From positions 2,962,045 to 3,015,889 of the forward strand of contig NW_006766883.1 of assembly GCF_000275845.1 (NCBI RefSeq): a stretch of DNA of 53,845 bases, read 5' to 3'. Every line of letters starts with the position of its first letter. The first letter of the stretch is position 1. Shown one piece after another: positions 23,698-38,463 of this stretch. Under the pieces are notes generated by a model. It was not told the DNA's origin, did no database searches, and worked only from the letters and a program-made list of their open reading frames with translations. Source of the DNA: Dichomitus squalens LYAD-421 SS1 (lineage: Eukaryota > Basidiomycota > Agaricomycetes > Polyporales > Polyporaceae). Made by a program: the position numbers and the translations under genes.

Positions 23698-25349
23698 ATG
23701 GACGCCACTTCAGTACTCTTGCATCTTTCACAGTCTTCATCCCCGCATCACCAGCCTCTCCATTTCAATCACTTCGGTGATCGGGTGGCTGACCGGAATA
23801 CGCTCGCCGCTCGCTCTTTCATCCGTTCGTCTGCGCCGCGTCAGATGCCGCACTACACCTCCCAATTCCACCCTCCTTCGTTCCGGTCGACGTACTCGAT
23901 GGCTTCATCCTCCTCAGCCTCGAGCTCTTTCGTACCGGAGAGCAGTCGGCTGGACTCTTCGTACGACTTCTTGGATGCCAAGTTTCGCACACCCGGCGCG
24001 CCGCAGCCATACCACGCCGCTGAGCAGTACCCATCCGCACCGTCTTCATGGGCCCAGCAGGTTGACCAACCACACGTCGCGCAGTACGCAACCAATCCTT
24101 ACTCCTCTTCTTCGTACGAGCTCGCCGGCGGTAGCGGCATGTCTTCGCCCGTTAAATCGGAGGAGGCTCCCCACATCGAGTCCTACGGAGGCTACTACCT
24201 CAGCCAACTTGCCGACCACATCCAGAATACTAACGCCATGCTCTCCGAGCAGCACGCCTCTCTGGCCACTTCCTACGATACTCCCTCCGCCGCTCACTAC
24301 CAGCCTGACTCGATTGCACAGCCGCAGTTGCATTATCCGTATGGCAGTCACGACGCCCACACTCAGCCCAGCGCCGGGCAGGATGTGGCTAACATGTCAT
24401 CGTACATGCTCAGCAACGAGCCACCACTCCAGTACCCCGATTACTCGGACAAAGATATGCCCCGTTTCGTGCACCCCGCACAGGTCTCTCCAGATATCTC
24501 GCCTGCCTCGCCCTATGCGCAGCTCCACGACGTCGGCCCGCAAGGCCAGAGCTGCGATCCGCGCTTCACTACTATGAGCGCGATGCAGGCGTCCGGTCCC
24601 AGCGGAGCGAGTCCCTCTCATTTCACCGACTTCGACCTCGACAGCGGCAGCGCGAGTGGCGGTGACTCCCCGTCCCTCGTTTTCTCGGTGCCCATTCCCG
24701 TCCCAGCCGCCAACAGCCAGCGGAAGCGGCAACGGTCGGTGAGCTTTACGAGCTCGTCCGAGGAAGAGTACCAAGGCTCGAGTGGCGAGTCCGAGCGGGA
24801 CGATGACGGAGACGACGAGTACGTCCAGTCCCCCCGCGCGTCACGACGCCACGGTGAATTGCCCTCGGATATGTCGCCGTCGATGTCGCCCAGCTCAGGG
24901 TCGCTCGGCGGTAGCGGGCGCCGGCTCGCACCCCCGGTCCCCGTGCCCAACCTCACGAAGAAGAGCCGCGGGCGGAGGGTCCCGACTGCGCAGCAGGTGG
25001 TGAATGACGGGAATGTGCAGAAGGTATGCCGAGCTATTCCACGTCCGCCGTCATAGCGGCTAACGCGATCACGCTCTAGCGCATGTACATGTGCAAGGTT
25101 ACGGGATGCGGGAAGTGCTTCGCCCGCGGGGAGCACCTCAAGCGGCACGTGCGCAGCATCCATACTAACGAGAAGCGTGAGTCACTTTCCGTTGCACGTT
25201 CGTTAAAGGACGTCGCTGATACGACCCTTGACCTAGCGCACAAGTGCCCATACCCCGGATGCGGCAAAGAGTTCAGCCGTCACGATAACCTCGGACAGCA
25301 CATGAGGGTGCACAAAGGCTTCCAGATGCCCAAGAGTGATCGTCTGTGA
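23698..25349 (+). CDS. C2H2 zinc-finger transcription factor
   Basis: Three exons (23698-25023, 25080-25176, 25237-25349) encode 511 residues. Residues 1-430 are Ser/Pro/Tyr/Gln-rich and predicted disordered, with an acidic Ser/Glu/Asp segment around 340-380 that could be an activation region. Two C2H2 fingers close the protein (about 447-500): CKVTGCGKCFARGEHLKRH and, after the last intron, CPYPGCGKEFSRHDNLGQH. The helix residues (RGEHLKRH and RHDNLGQH) and the linker HTNEKPHK are like those of fungal stress or development regulators of the Msn2/Msn4 and Rsv1 type. This is a resemblance, not an assignment. I chose MDATSV at 23698 as start because it follows a long pyrimidine-rich leader. An in-frame ATG at 23527 would add 57 less regulator-like residues. 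Confidence 0.85.
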
Positions 25350-27526
25350 GCGCCGCGACCGACGGTCGGTCGGCATTGGAGTGTTTGACTTGACGTCTCG
25401 AATTCCTTTCTTTGTGGGTTATTGCTTGGTTCTAGAACAGGGCAGGCGTCCTCATTTCGATGACTTTACGACATGGGATGAATCTTTATCACCGCTCCGT
25501 TGTCCACAATCCCCTCTCTGGTTCCATGATCATTATTGTTTTTCTTCGGCAGCCGCCTTCGTCTTATCCCTCGGATATGTGTGTACTATCATCTCGGACT
25601 CCCAGCCAGTATCACTCCCTGTCTGCTCTGTATCGCTTACCGCCAGCTGTATCTCTATCACTCTCTGTCCATATGTGTATACTTTCTCTCGGAGACGTGC
25701 CCAGGCGCGTCAAATGGCATAATCACCACCATCATTTCACAGTTGCTGTCGGCATTCCCGCACTGGACGGCTCCACTTGAAAGCGAGAAAGCTCCGCAAC
25801 TGTCCCCACAGGTCGTATCAGCACGGTGTGGAGAGATGATTTTTAGGCCCGACAAGCTGTCGGGCCGTTCACAAATCAAGCAGGTCATCACCGGTACCGA
25901 GTCTATCCGCAAGATCCGAGTTCCCCCCCACCATTTCGCGGGTGCTATTCGTCCACCCCGACGCCGTCGATCATTACGAAAGGGAAGCCTTGGCCGTCCG
26001 TTAGACTGGTCCAGGTACGGAGCAGGATCGCTGACTCCACTTTCCCGCGAAATCAGGTGCTGGGTCTGTTCCGCGGCCGCCCTGCTCCTGCCGGAAGGGC
26101 CGATGTGTTGCCTCGGCGGCGGCCGCGAAACGGGATTCGCGAAGAGGCCCGCCTCGGTGCCCATTTGGTCCTTTGTCGTCCGAGACCTTGGTCCTACACA
26201 ATTCACGTCGTGGCGTCTTCCGCTACGGTTGCTCGACGGGCTGGCCGAGTTCAGTATCTGCCTGTGGGCAGTCAATGTACATACACGGACGCTTGAGTTC
26301 TTGGCTGGTCTATCTCGTGAATAGTCATCACGAACGGTCCCGCAGTCATGACTACTACGCCGAAGGTGGCTCACGTGCTTTGACCCGTACGCCAGCCAGG
26401 CTGACATTTCTGGGGGAGCCAGCTTCGACCTGCGTGGGCCCAAGACAAGCCTAATCTGGCAGCGCGATAGCAATATGGTGGGGCGGGCTGCTGCGGACGG
26501 GACGACACAGCAGATACAGGTCTGCGGCCTCGGGCTAATTTGACACTGACTCGGCGCATGCGCAGGCGGCGGCGCGGCCTAGGCTACAGCCAAGGCCAGC
26601 CAGCTGCCCGAGCTGAGGCTCACGATCGCGGACGCTACGGGCATATGGGCGGATATCCAGACCCGGACTGCCGCAATGGACCCAAAGTGCGCGATTCGCG
26701 GAGGGAGGACGTGGCCGACTTACGCACTGAATCCATTCGTGGCTGCGCCCCCGTCGGAGTGCCCGACGCGGCCGAGCGCAACTTCGAATACCGGCTTTGA
26801 GTTGGGACCGTGGAGCTAACTCTTATGACAATGGATCGCCCTTTGCGGCTACTGAACCGATCGCTCGATTGGATCCAAGGCATTTTTAGACTCGTTCGGA
26901 TTGGACAATCCCAATTGGACTAGCATGTACGCACCAGCTGACCTGACTGACCGACGCCGAATGCAGCTACGACGAAGCAGATTTGACAATGGGTCTGTTC
27001 TTGGCTGTCATGCGCTATGCTGTTATCGTTCTTGTCGGCCGATCCTGTCTCACCGCCATATCCGAGAAAGACTATATTGTACAACCAATGCGTTGATACA
27101 GATGCCTTGTTCACAGAAAGGGCTGTTTCAAGAGATTAGGTCGGGAACAACAGCAGTCAGATGGCGATTCCAAGAAGGTGAGTGTCGATCCAATAGGCAC
27201 GCAGACTTACGTTGGGAGATGGACTCGAAATCCCGGCGTCCAATTCACTACAAAACGAGCAGTCCTGTCGGGAACGTAGAGTATGTAGACATTAATAGTA
27301 CAATCGAAAGAGAGATCAAAGTCACATGGGCAGTGACAAAGCGGCAAAAAGGCAGCGAGAGAGTTGGGGGAGCGAGCCCGGCAGGGCGGAACATCACAGG
27401 AACCCAAGGATATGGCAGCAAACGGGCAAGTGACTGCGGGTGCAAAAGACCCCGCGAGGGCTAGACGGGACTAGCCGTACTAGAGGGCAGGCACCGCGAA
27501 GAATTGAGGCTGCCAATGCCTCGAGG
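25350..27526. other. Intergenic between convergent genes
   Basis: About 2.2 kb between the C2H2 factor (+) and centrin (-). The first 400 bp are pyrimidine-rich and look like a 3' UTR. Two long frames overlap head-on at 25536-26324 (+) and 25658-26473 (-), with no motif in either. A 10-bp perfect inverted repeat occurs at 26072-26081 / 26118-26127. The last 400 bp are purine-rich on the plus strand, that is, pyrimidine-rich downstream of centrin. Confidence 0.45.
26072..26127. repeat. GC-rich inverted repeat
   Basis: CGCGGCCGCC at 26072-26081 and its exact complement at 26118-26127 flank a 36-nt spacer and could form a hairpin in RNA or single-stranded DNA. It lies outside any gene I can support. 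Each arm contains the palindrome GCGGCCGC. Confidence 0.4.
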
Positions 27527-28380
27527 CTACGCGTCGTCTGTCATTATTGCGAAGAATTCCTGCTCATTGATTTCTCCGTCCTGGTCAAGATCGAATTCGT
27601 CTATCATTGCTTGCCTAGAAAGGAGAGAAACGCATGTCAGTATGGGTTTGCAATTCCAAGACATCCAATAGGCGGACTGACGTCGACACCATAAACGTGA
27701 CCGCGCCACAGCAGGAATTCGAAGGCGTAGATAGCAGGAAAAATATGCTGGTGGAAGACACAAAAGGGGAAACAATGAATGTCAATATACTCACAGCTCC
27801 TCGTCCTCCAATCGATCGCCAATCTCTTTAGCCACTCGTCGCAGGTTCCGCAGACTAATTTTCCCGGTGTTATCGTCGTCAAACAGTTGGAATGCCCTGC
27901 GTATCTCCTCCATGGGATCCCGCGCCAGAATCCGCTCAGTCACTGAGCACAGGGAGAGAGTGCGTGCGTCAGTGGTTGGTAGAGGAACACGCAAATCACG
28001 AGTCAATGGAGAGGGCAGCGGTAGGAGCGGTCAGCATTCCCCTGAAGGAGATGCAACCTGTCATGTGTCTTGGACGCATGGCGGAGCCAGCAACGTCAGG
28101 GTGGGAGGAACCACGTACTGATTTTGACGAAGTCATCGTATTCGACGAGTCCCGAGCCTGTCTTGTCATGGTCTCGCAGTAGTTTCAGCACCTCCGCCTT
28201 CTTGAGATCAAATCCAAGAGCACGCATGGCCACTTTGAGCTCGTGATAGTCGACGCAGCCGTCTTTGTCCGTGTCGAAGAGCTCGAATGCTTCCTTAATC
28301 TCCTGCTTCTGCTCCTCCGAAAGCTCTGGACGAGAGTGGGTGCGTCGCTTGGCCTTTTGAGCAGCTGCGGATCCGTACAT
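27527..28380 (-). CDS. CDC31: Centrin (Cdc31-type EF-hand protein)
   Basis: Three exons on the minus strand (28380-28119, 27942-27795, 27614-27527) encode 165 residues, the normal length for centrins. Centrin is a calcium-binding protein of the microtubule-organising centre (spindle pole body in fungi), and also serves in mRNA export and nucleotide-excision repair complexes. Four EF-hand loops are visible: [12 protein letters not shown] (canonical), [12 protein letters not shown] (degenerate), [12 protein letters not shown] (ends in Asn as usual in centrins) and [12 protein letters not shown] (canonical). The basic N-terminal 20 residues precede [16 protein letters not shown], the conserved start of helix A. 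The two introns are 176 and 180 nt, about three times the window's usual length. The gene is divergent from the xanthine dioxygenase, 405 bp apart. Confidence 0.95.
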
Positions 28381-28785
28381 ATTCCGATGCGTGTCTGAGG
28401 TGCTAAGACGCGTAGAGCGACGACGAAGGAAGTGCTAGGATGAAGTAGAAGCTTAGCAGAGCGAGGTTAAGAACAAACCGTGAGCCTGCGACGCGTCGCT
28501 TGTTTGCACCGTGTCGTCCGCGTGGCTTTTTGATCCGCTTCCCAAATGGAGCGACCAGTGAGGGGTGCGTAATCTTATCTTATCGTCGCCACTTGATCAA
28601 GTCTGGGGCCGTCCCAAGACCCGACCACGATGATAAGAACCGAGAGGGCTTTTCGCCGTTTAGGCTGTTCTCCCCGCGACCACGACCACCGCGCGTTACT
28701 CGTTATCGCCTGACCTTCCTTGTTCTTTACCTCCACCATCCCCGAGCCCCAGTGAACTTCTCGCACAGCACTCAGAGCTGACATC
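28381..28785. promoter_or_regulatory. Divergent promoter, centrin / xanthine dioxygenase
   Basis: Only 405 bp separate the two divergent start codons, so the promoters must share or abut. The xanthine-dioxygenase side is pyrimidine-rich (about 28660-28780), typical of fungal 5' leaders. No recognised nitrogen-control cluster was seen apart from scattered GATA cores such as GATAAG at 28632-28637, which are too short to be convincing. Confidence 0.45.
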
Positions 28786-30307
28786 ATGGCCATCGAAGTC
28801 TTACCACTGCCCATTCCCCCGACCGCCGATCCCGAGAAACTCAAGGACTTCGGGAGAGAGGTCAAGGGCGTGAACCCGGGCGCACTGAGCCCGGAGGAGT
28901 TCAAAGAAGTCCACGATCTCCTGTACAAGGTCCGATAGGGTTCTGTCTACATGCGGAGAATCGGCTAGCTGAAGCCTAGGTGAACAGCACGGTGCGCTCT
29001 TGTTCCGAAACGTGGACCTCACGCCTGAGCAGCAGTATGCGCTGACGAAGGTAGGCACGGTTTCCGTCCTTTGCGGCTTCTCGGTCGTCCTCATGTCCTG
29101 TAGGCGTTTGATCCCGCTTCCGAGAGCTACGGTCACGGAAACAAGAAGACTGAGGGCGAGAAGAAGTCTATCCTGCACCCTGACCTGAAGACGATTCCTC
29201 GTGTTCCTCAGGTGCAGCTCATCGGCAACGGCACTGTTTACAACCATGAGGGCCTCGCTGAGGCAATGCTGAAGCACCCCTCGCACACAACCTTCCATAA
29301 GACGAGGGTCTCAGCAGAGGACGAAGAGAAGGGCTATACTCGCTACTACCGCTGGCACATCGATGCTGCACTGTATGATCTTTCTCCTCCGAAGGTGACT
29401 ACACTCTACGGTGTGACCGTCCCACAGGGACCCCACCAGACCGTCCGCTATGATGACGGCACGAGCGACGAGCTTGAGGTTCCTCTGGGAACCACGGCAT
29501 TCGTCAGCGGCAAGACGATGTTCGATATTCTTCCACCGGAGCTCAAGAGCGTCGCGGTCCGGACGAAGGTCAAGTACGCGCCGCATCCATATGTCTGGAT
29601 GGCCCCTGCACGCGCTCTCCCGACCGGACTTGGGATCCTGTCTGAAGGTCTCGAGATGTCGTACGACGAACTTCCGCCATGGGAAGAGTCTAGGATCAAG
29701 GTCCTGCCAATGGTACGTACGTTCGTTTGCAATCAGTGCCCCATTTCCCACTACTCAATATTGATGTGACGTAACTTACACTGCGGTATTGACGTACGCA
29801 GGTATGGAAGAACCCAGTCACTGGACACCTGCACTTCCAAGTGCACCCTTGTGGGGTGTCCGAGCTATTGATTGACCCGCTCCCGGAGGGCACGAAGCGA
29901 GAGGGTGCGCTCTACCCAGATGGTGCACGCCTGGCAGACCTCAAGGAAGTCAGAGAGCTTCTGTACAAAATGCAGCGTCCTGCGATCGCCCCCAACGTGT
30001 GTACTCTCGATCTCATATCTATTGAATCGGCGCTCAATTGTGTTTGTTTTTACCACGTAGCTTGTGTATCCTCACGACTGGTCAGTGCAACTCTGACTGT
30101 TCACATGCGGCAAACATCTAGTGACACTCATGGTCATTCTTGCGTAGGCACGAGAAGGATCTTGTTCTCTTCCACAACCGCGGTGTCCTTCATACTGTCG
30201 TCGGCGCCTTCAAGAAGGATCAGGTCCGTGCCTTCCACCAGTGCAACCTGGCTGCCTCCGATGACCCCGCCGGCCCAAGCGCGGAGGACGTCAAGACGTG
30301 GGCGTAA
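28786..30307 (+). CDS. xanA: Fe(II)/2-oxoglutarate xanthine dioxygenase (XanA type)
   Basis: Six exons (28786-28929, 28988-29050, 29104-29712, 29802-29996, 30061-30080, 30148-30307) encode 396 residues of the TauD/TfdA superfamily. The closest family I recognise is the fungal xanthine dioxygenase, which converts xanthine to urate using 2-oxoglutarate and O2, in place of the molybdenum xanthine dehydrogenase. The iron ligands are H154 and D156 in RWHIDAALYD and H359 in HNRGVLH, with the 2-oxoglutarate-binding Arg at about 371 (DQVRAFHQCN). The spacing between distal His and Arg is twelve, as in this family. The segments HGALLFRNVDLTPEQQ and VYNHEGLAEAM are also characteristic. Exon 5 is only 20 nt and is held by good borders on both sides. 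The expected location is the cytosol, in purine-nitrogen scavenging. The substrate is inferred from family resemblance. Confidence 0.88.
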
Positions 30308-30878
30308 GCTGCTTTGCGCAGCCTGGCGACGATGCATCGGAGGTGCCATTTATGTCACAATATCTGCATTGTAGTGTACACAACATCGTCGGTTTCGAGT
30401 GTCACGGACAACTTGAGTGCAAACGTACCTTCAACTCTGCTCGGTGATACGGTGCCACCTGCCCAGCCACTGGACAGTACAGTGGGTCCAGTGCCAGCAC
30501 CGCCGATGATCGGAGTGATGATTGATTTGACGCCAACCTCTTGTAAGTACCAGGGGGCACACCAGCCGCAGCAGTACCGGTGTGAGGTACTGTGGACCGT
30601 TCATCGTACGTGGGCGGTGATGTCACGTGACACCGTCGAATGCGGTCCGCAAATGCATTGAAGCTGCTGAGTTGGCTTGATCTTGTTTTCGACTCTTGCG
30701 TTTCAATTTCCTACCCCTGTCTGGCTCCTGCAACATATCTCTGCCGTGTACCTTCATCTGCCTCCCACACATCTGCTTCTAACGCCTGCGCCCGCTGGCT
30801 CGACGCGCGTGGACATCCATCTTGTCACTTTGTAACATCCATAAGCGCCCACACACTCGCAACGTTCAACGGGAAGCC
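30308..30878. other. Intergenic, xanthine dioxygenase to GH47
   Basis: 570 bp between two genes in the same orientation. It should contain the 3' end of the first and the promoter of the second. No coding potential is seen. Confidence 0.5.
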
Positions 30879-33453
<2,575 letters not shown>

Positions 33454-33984
33454 GCATGGTTCACGCGTCCCGGGCACTCAGCATCGACATACCCAACGCT
33501 CGCATAGCATAGTCCATATTGATCTCATTTGCATCTGCTATCTCTCTTGCTATTCTAGTCGCATGCGATGTTATCTGCGAGTGGCGTGCAAGCGAGTACG
33601 ACGAACACGACAGAGCGAAGAAGGTAGCATGTGGGTAAGCAGATGGGATTAAGTGGTTCGTGGGGTGGTGGTGCAGCATGCATGCATATGGTACATGAGC
33701 AGAAGCACCCGGCGTACATTCGGGTTCGAAGCATTATGCCTGTTACCTGGCAAGGAAAGTAGCGGAGTTGGGTAGGTCGTGAGAGGGCGTTACTGGTAAG
33801 TTATCAAGTAGTACACGTTCGTTCGTCGTCAAGTAGTCCAGTTCTTCTGTACGAGTATGGATTTAGTCCTTCACGGTAAAGGCATGCCGAACATCCGTTA
33901 TCGCTGTGCCGTCCACCTCTGATAAGTTATGTTATGCTGTGTATGTATCATGCGGATGCGTATGCGTATGGGAGTCCGAGAACG
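33454..33984. other. Intergenic between convergent genes
   Basis: 530 bp between the GH47 stop and the stop of the small minus-strand gene. Only short frames occur. It is presumably two 3' UTRs. Confidence 0.55.
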
Positions 33985-34766
33985 TCATATCGCGTTCGCG
34001 AGCACGGTCGCGTACGACGGCGCGCTCGGCCGCTTCTCGTCGAGCTCGTCTGCGGAGATGTGCTCCCAGGGCTCGTCGAGCTCCGCGTCATCGGGCACCT
34101 GGTCGTCCAGGGCGATGACGGCCGGCATCTCCGACACGACCTCGAAGTCGCCCGCTGGCAGAAAGGAAACGAAATAGACGCATCAGCGTGCGTCTCCCAA
34201 TCGGTCGCGCTGGGCGGAGAAGCTCGCTCACCTCTGCTCTTGCGCGCCTTGCCGGGCTTGATGAGCTGCCCGAGCTGCACCTCGAGAGGGAGGCTGGCCG
34301 CAGTCGGAGCGCCAGCGCGCGCGAGCATCGCGCGCTCGACGACGTCAGCGATGATCTCCTCCACGGGGCTCGTCGGGAGCAGCACCGTCACGTCCTCGGA
34401 CACCACCAGCTGCGGCTTCGCGCCCCCGCTGGTCCGACCGGCACCCGCGTGCCTCCCAGAGACGTCGCGGCTGTGAACGGCGTGGGCGGGGTTGAGCGAG
34501 GCGGTGCGTTCGCGCTCGCGCTCTGCGCGTTCCTTGCGCTTCTTGACGCGCTGGCGGTCGCGGTCGTACGCGCGCCTCGCCTTGAGGACGACGTTCTCGC
34601 TCTCGGGGAGTGGGGAGACTGGGGAGACTGCATTTGGGGAGGTGGGATCGGCTGGGGCAGCGTCAGCCGTGGGCTCGGCTGGGGCGGTGTTGACGTTGAG
34701 TGGGAGAGAGGGATTGCGGGCGGCGCGGCGAGCGCGGAGGGAGGACGGGGTCGTGAACACGGGCAT
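33985..34766 (-). CDS. Small hypothetical protein, basic middle, acidic tail
   Basis: Two exons on the minus strand (34766-34232 and 34154-33985), separated by a 77-nt intron, give 234 residues. I do not recognise the family. The first 70 residues are Pro/Ala/Ser-rich and look disordered. A charged segment follows (about 66-95; RQRVKKRKERAERERER) that is highly basic and could be a helical nuclear-localisation or RNA-binding stretch. Then comes a more ordered region with VTVLLPTSPVEEIIADVVERAML, and the C-terminal 55 residues are acidic (DDQVPDDAELDEPWEHISAD). The support is the in-phase splice with clean GTGAGC and CAG borders, and a change of frame that keeps an even composition. Frames of similar length on the opposite strand are GC-rich shadows. 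The start at 34766 is the ATG that opens the even-composition part. Confidence 0.55.
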
Positions 34767-36318
34767 TATGGTTGTGCTGGGTGGATTAAGATATGGACGT
34801 AGAGGTATGCGAGGAATAGATACACAAGGACTGGGTATGCAGAAAGAGAACAAGACCGAGCGTTGTCGACGATGGCGGTGGTGGTGACGGTGGTGGTACG
34901 AGAGCAAGGACTAGGCTGACGGCGGAGGTGGGGGAGATAAGGCTCGAGTGGCGGAGCGACAAGGCACGGCGGGGCTCTATCCGGAGACTGCTCTGTCGCA
35001 GAGGATCATCGCCTCCGAGATAGTGGAGCGCTCACTCGGTGCTCGCTGCTAATGAGGGCATTGTCGCATGAGACGGAGACCAATGCGAAGTGATACCGGG
35101 TCCTGAGCGGGGCCGGGGCCTGGGACGCACACCGGGAGGTTGCACGTTCATGGGCAGCTAGCGCTGCTGTACGACCGCGGAGGTCGCCCTGTACGGTATG
35201 AGGCCATGGACGTGCGCAGTTCCCATCTCTGTCCGCTCGCGGCGGCCTGACGGACTCGGCGCGGCCCTTTTTGGGCGACATGCCATCCCGCCTGCGCGAC
35301 GCCATTGGCTGCTCGTTAACCTACCTCGATAGGCGTCTGCTCGGCCAAACCTCCGCTCACGTACGCACAGTTATCTCAGCTATACGGGGATACTTAGGCT
35401 CGGAGGAAATGACCAGAGCTGTGTTAGAAGCACAACGAGAGCTTCCGTCAGTACCACAGAAATCATTCCAAGGAATAACCTCGATTCCAAGTGATCCGTC
35501 CTCCGAGCTGAGAGAGCACAAGTCAAGCGAATGCGAGATCGTCGAGGCCAAGATGATCAACGTGGGCTCTAAGGAGTTATGGATGCTCTGAACCCGTGAG
35601 TGCAGAAAACCCACGATCCGGAGTCAGGCCATGCAGAGCTGGCTTATGAATATTTGACGATTGACTCCCGTGCATATGATTGAGGGAATCCATATTGACA
35701 CGAACATGAGCGGAAGACCGAAGCAGCCGCTAGAGAGGAATGCCGGAAATGGGAGTCCTGAGAGCCCTGAGAGTCCTCTGACGTGCACAACATCAACATC
35801 GAAGACCCACCTTCCGCGATTTTTTATGCATCGATGGCGCAACTGTCCCGCAACGCTAAACAAGTCGATAAGCCAGACCGCGACGCGGCTTCGTCTCGAT
35901 CTGGGAGAAGCTGATGCTGTTGTGGGCAGCTACGCCTCATGCAGTTTGAAAAGATTGGGCAGCTGCGGTTGGCTAGGGATGTCGACGGGGCCCGCGGTAG
36001 ACGTGCGTTATGTCTCAACTCGACAGTTCTCGAGCGAATCCAGAGGAAAGCGTGATTGCCGTGAGAGGGAGTCAGCGGCAAGACCAGGACGCGGATGATA
36101 TCGTCCGAGGGGACTGGGGCAGTCGCGGTCGAGTGAGGACCGCATCGTGCGACGACGTCCGAGGCCAGAAAATCTAAGTTTGAGGTGGCTTGGATCAGGA
36201 TAGAACTGCAGATAAGCGCTCCTGTCCGACTGGGGCACCGTGGGAACTTGACGCGATAGAAGAACACGCGAGAGCGCGACTCGACAGCCATCATCCCTTC
36301 TCTCTTTGCACCATCGAT
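34767..36318. other. Divergent intergenic upstream of enolase
   Basis: 1.55 kb between the small hypothetical gene (-) and enolase (+). A 106-codon plus-strand frame at 35271-35591 has no recognisable motif and no splice support. The last 40 bp before the enolase ATG are a pyrimidine-rich leader (about 36285-36312), which is usual for highly expressed fungal glycolytic genes. Confidence 0.5.
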
Positions 36319-38325
<2,007 letters not shown>

Positions 38326-38463
38326 TAGCAATATTTGTAGCTTCTTCGTCTCGAACGTGTGCTGCCTCACTCTGGAATTCACGCGACGCGTCGGGCATGT
38401 GACCGTGTCGCTAATAAAGGTTGGCGCCGGGAGAAGGACACTGTAGCGCCGGAGGAAACGAGC

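Noticed and set aside
25536..26473. Two head-on frames of 262 (+) and 271 (-) codons
   Set aside because: They overlap over most of their length, their composition is irregular (Arg/Ser/Pro), and neither has a recognisable domain or splice pattern. Long frames by chance are expected in GC-rich DNA.
33985..34800. Plus-strand frames of about 180-200 codons opposite the small hypothetical gene
   Set aside because: They are Arg/Gly/Ala-rich shadows of the minus-strand gene, which has the better composition and a clean intron.
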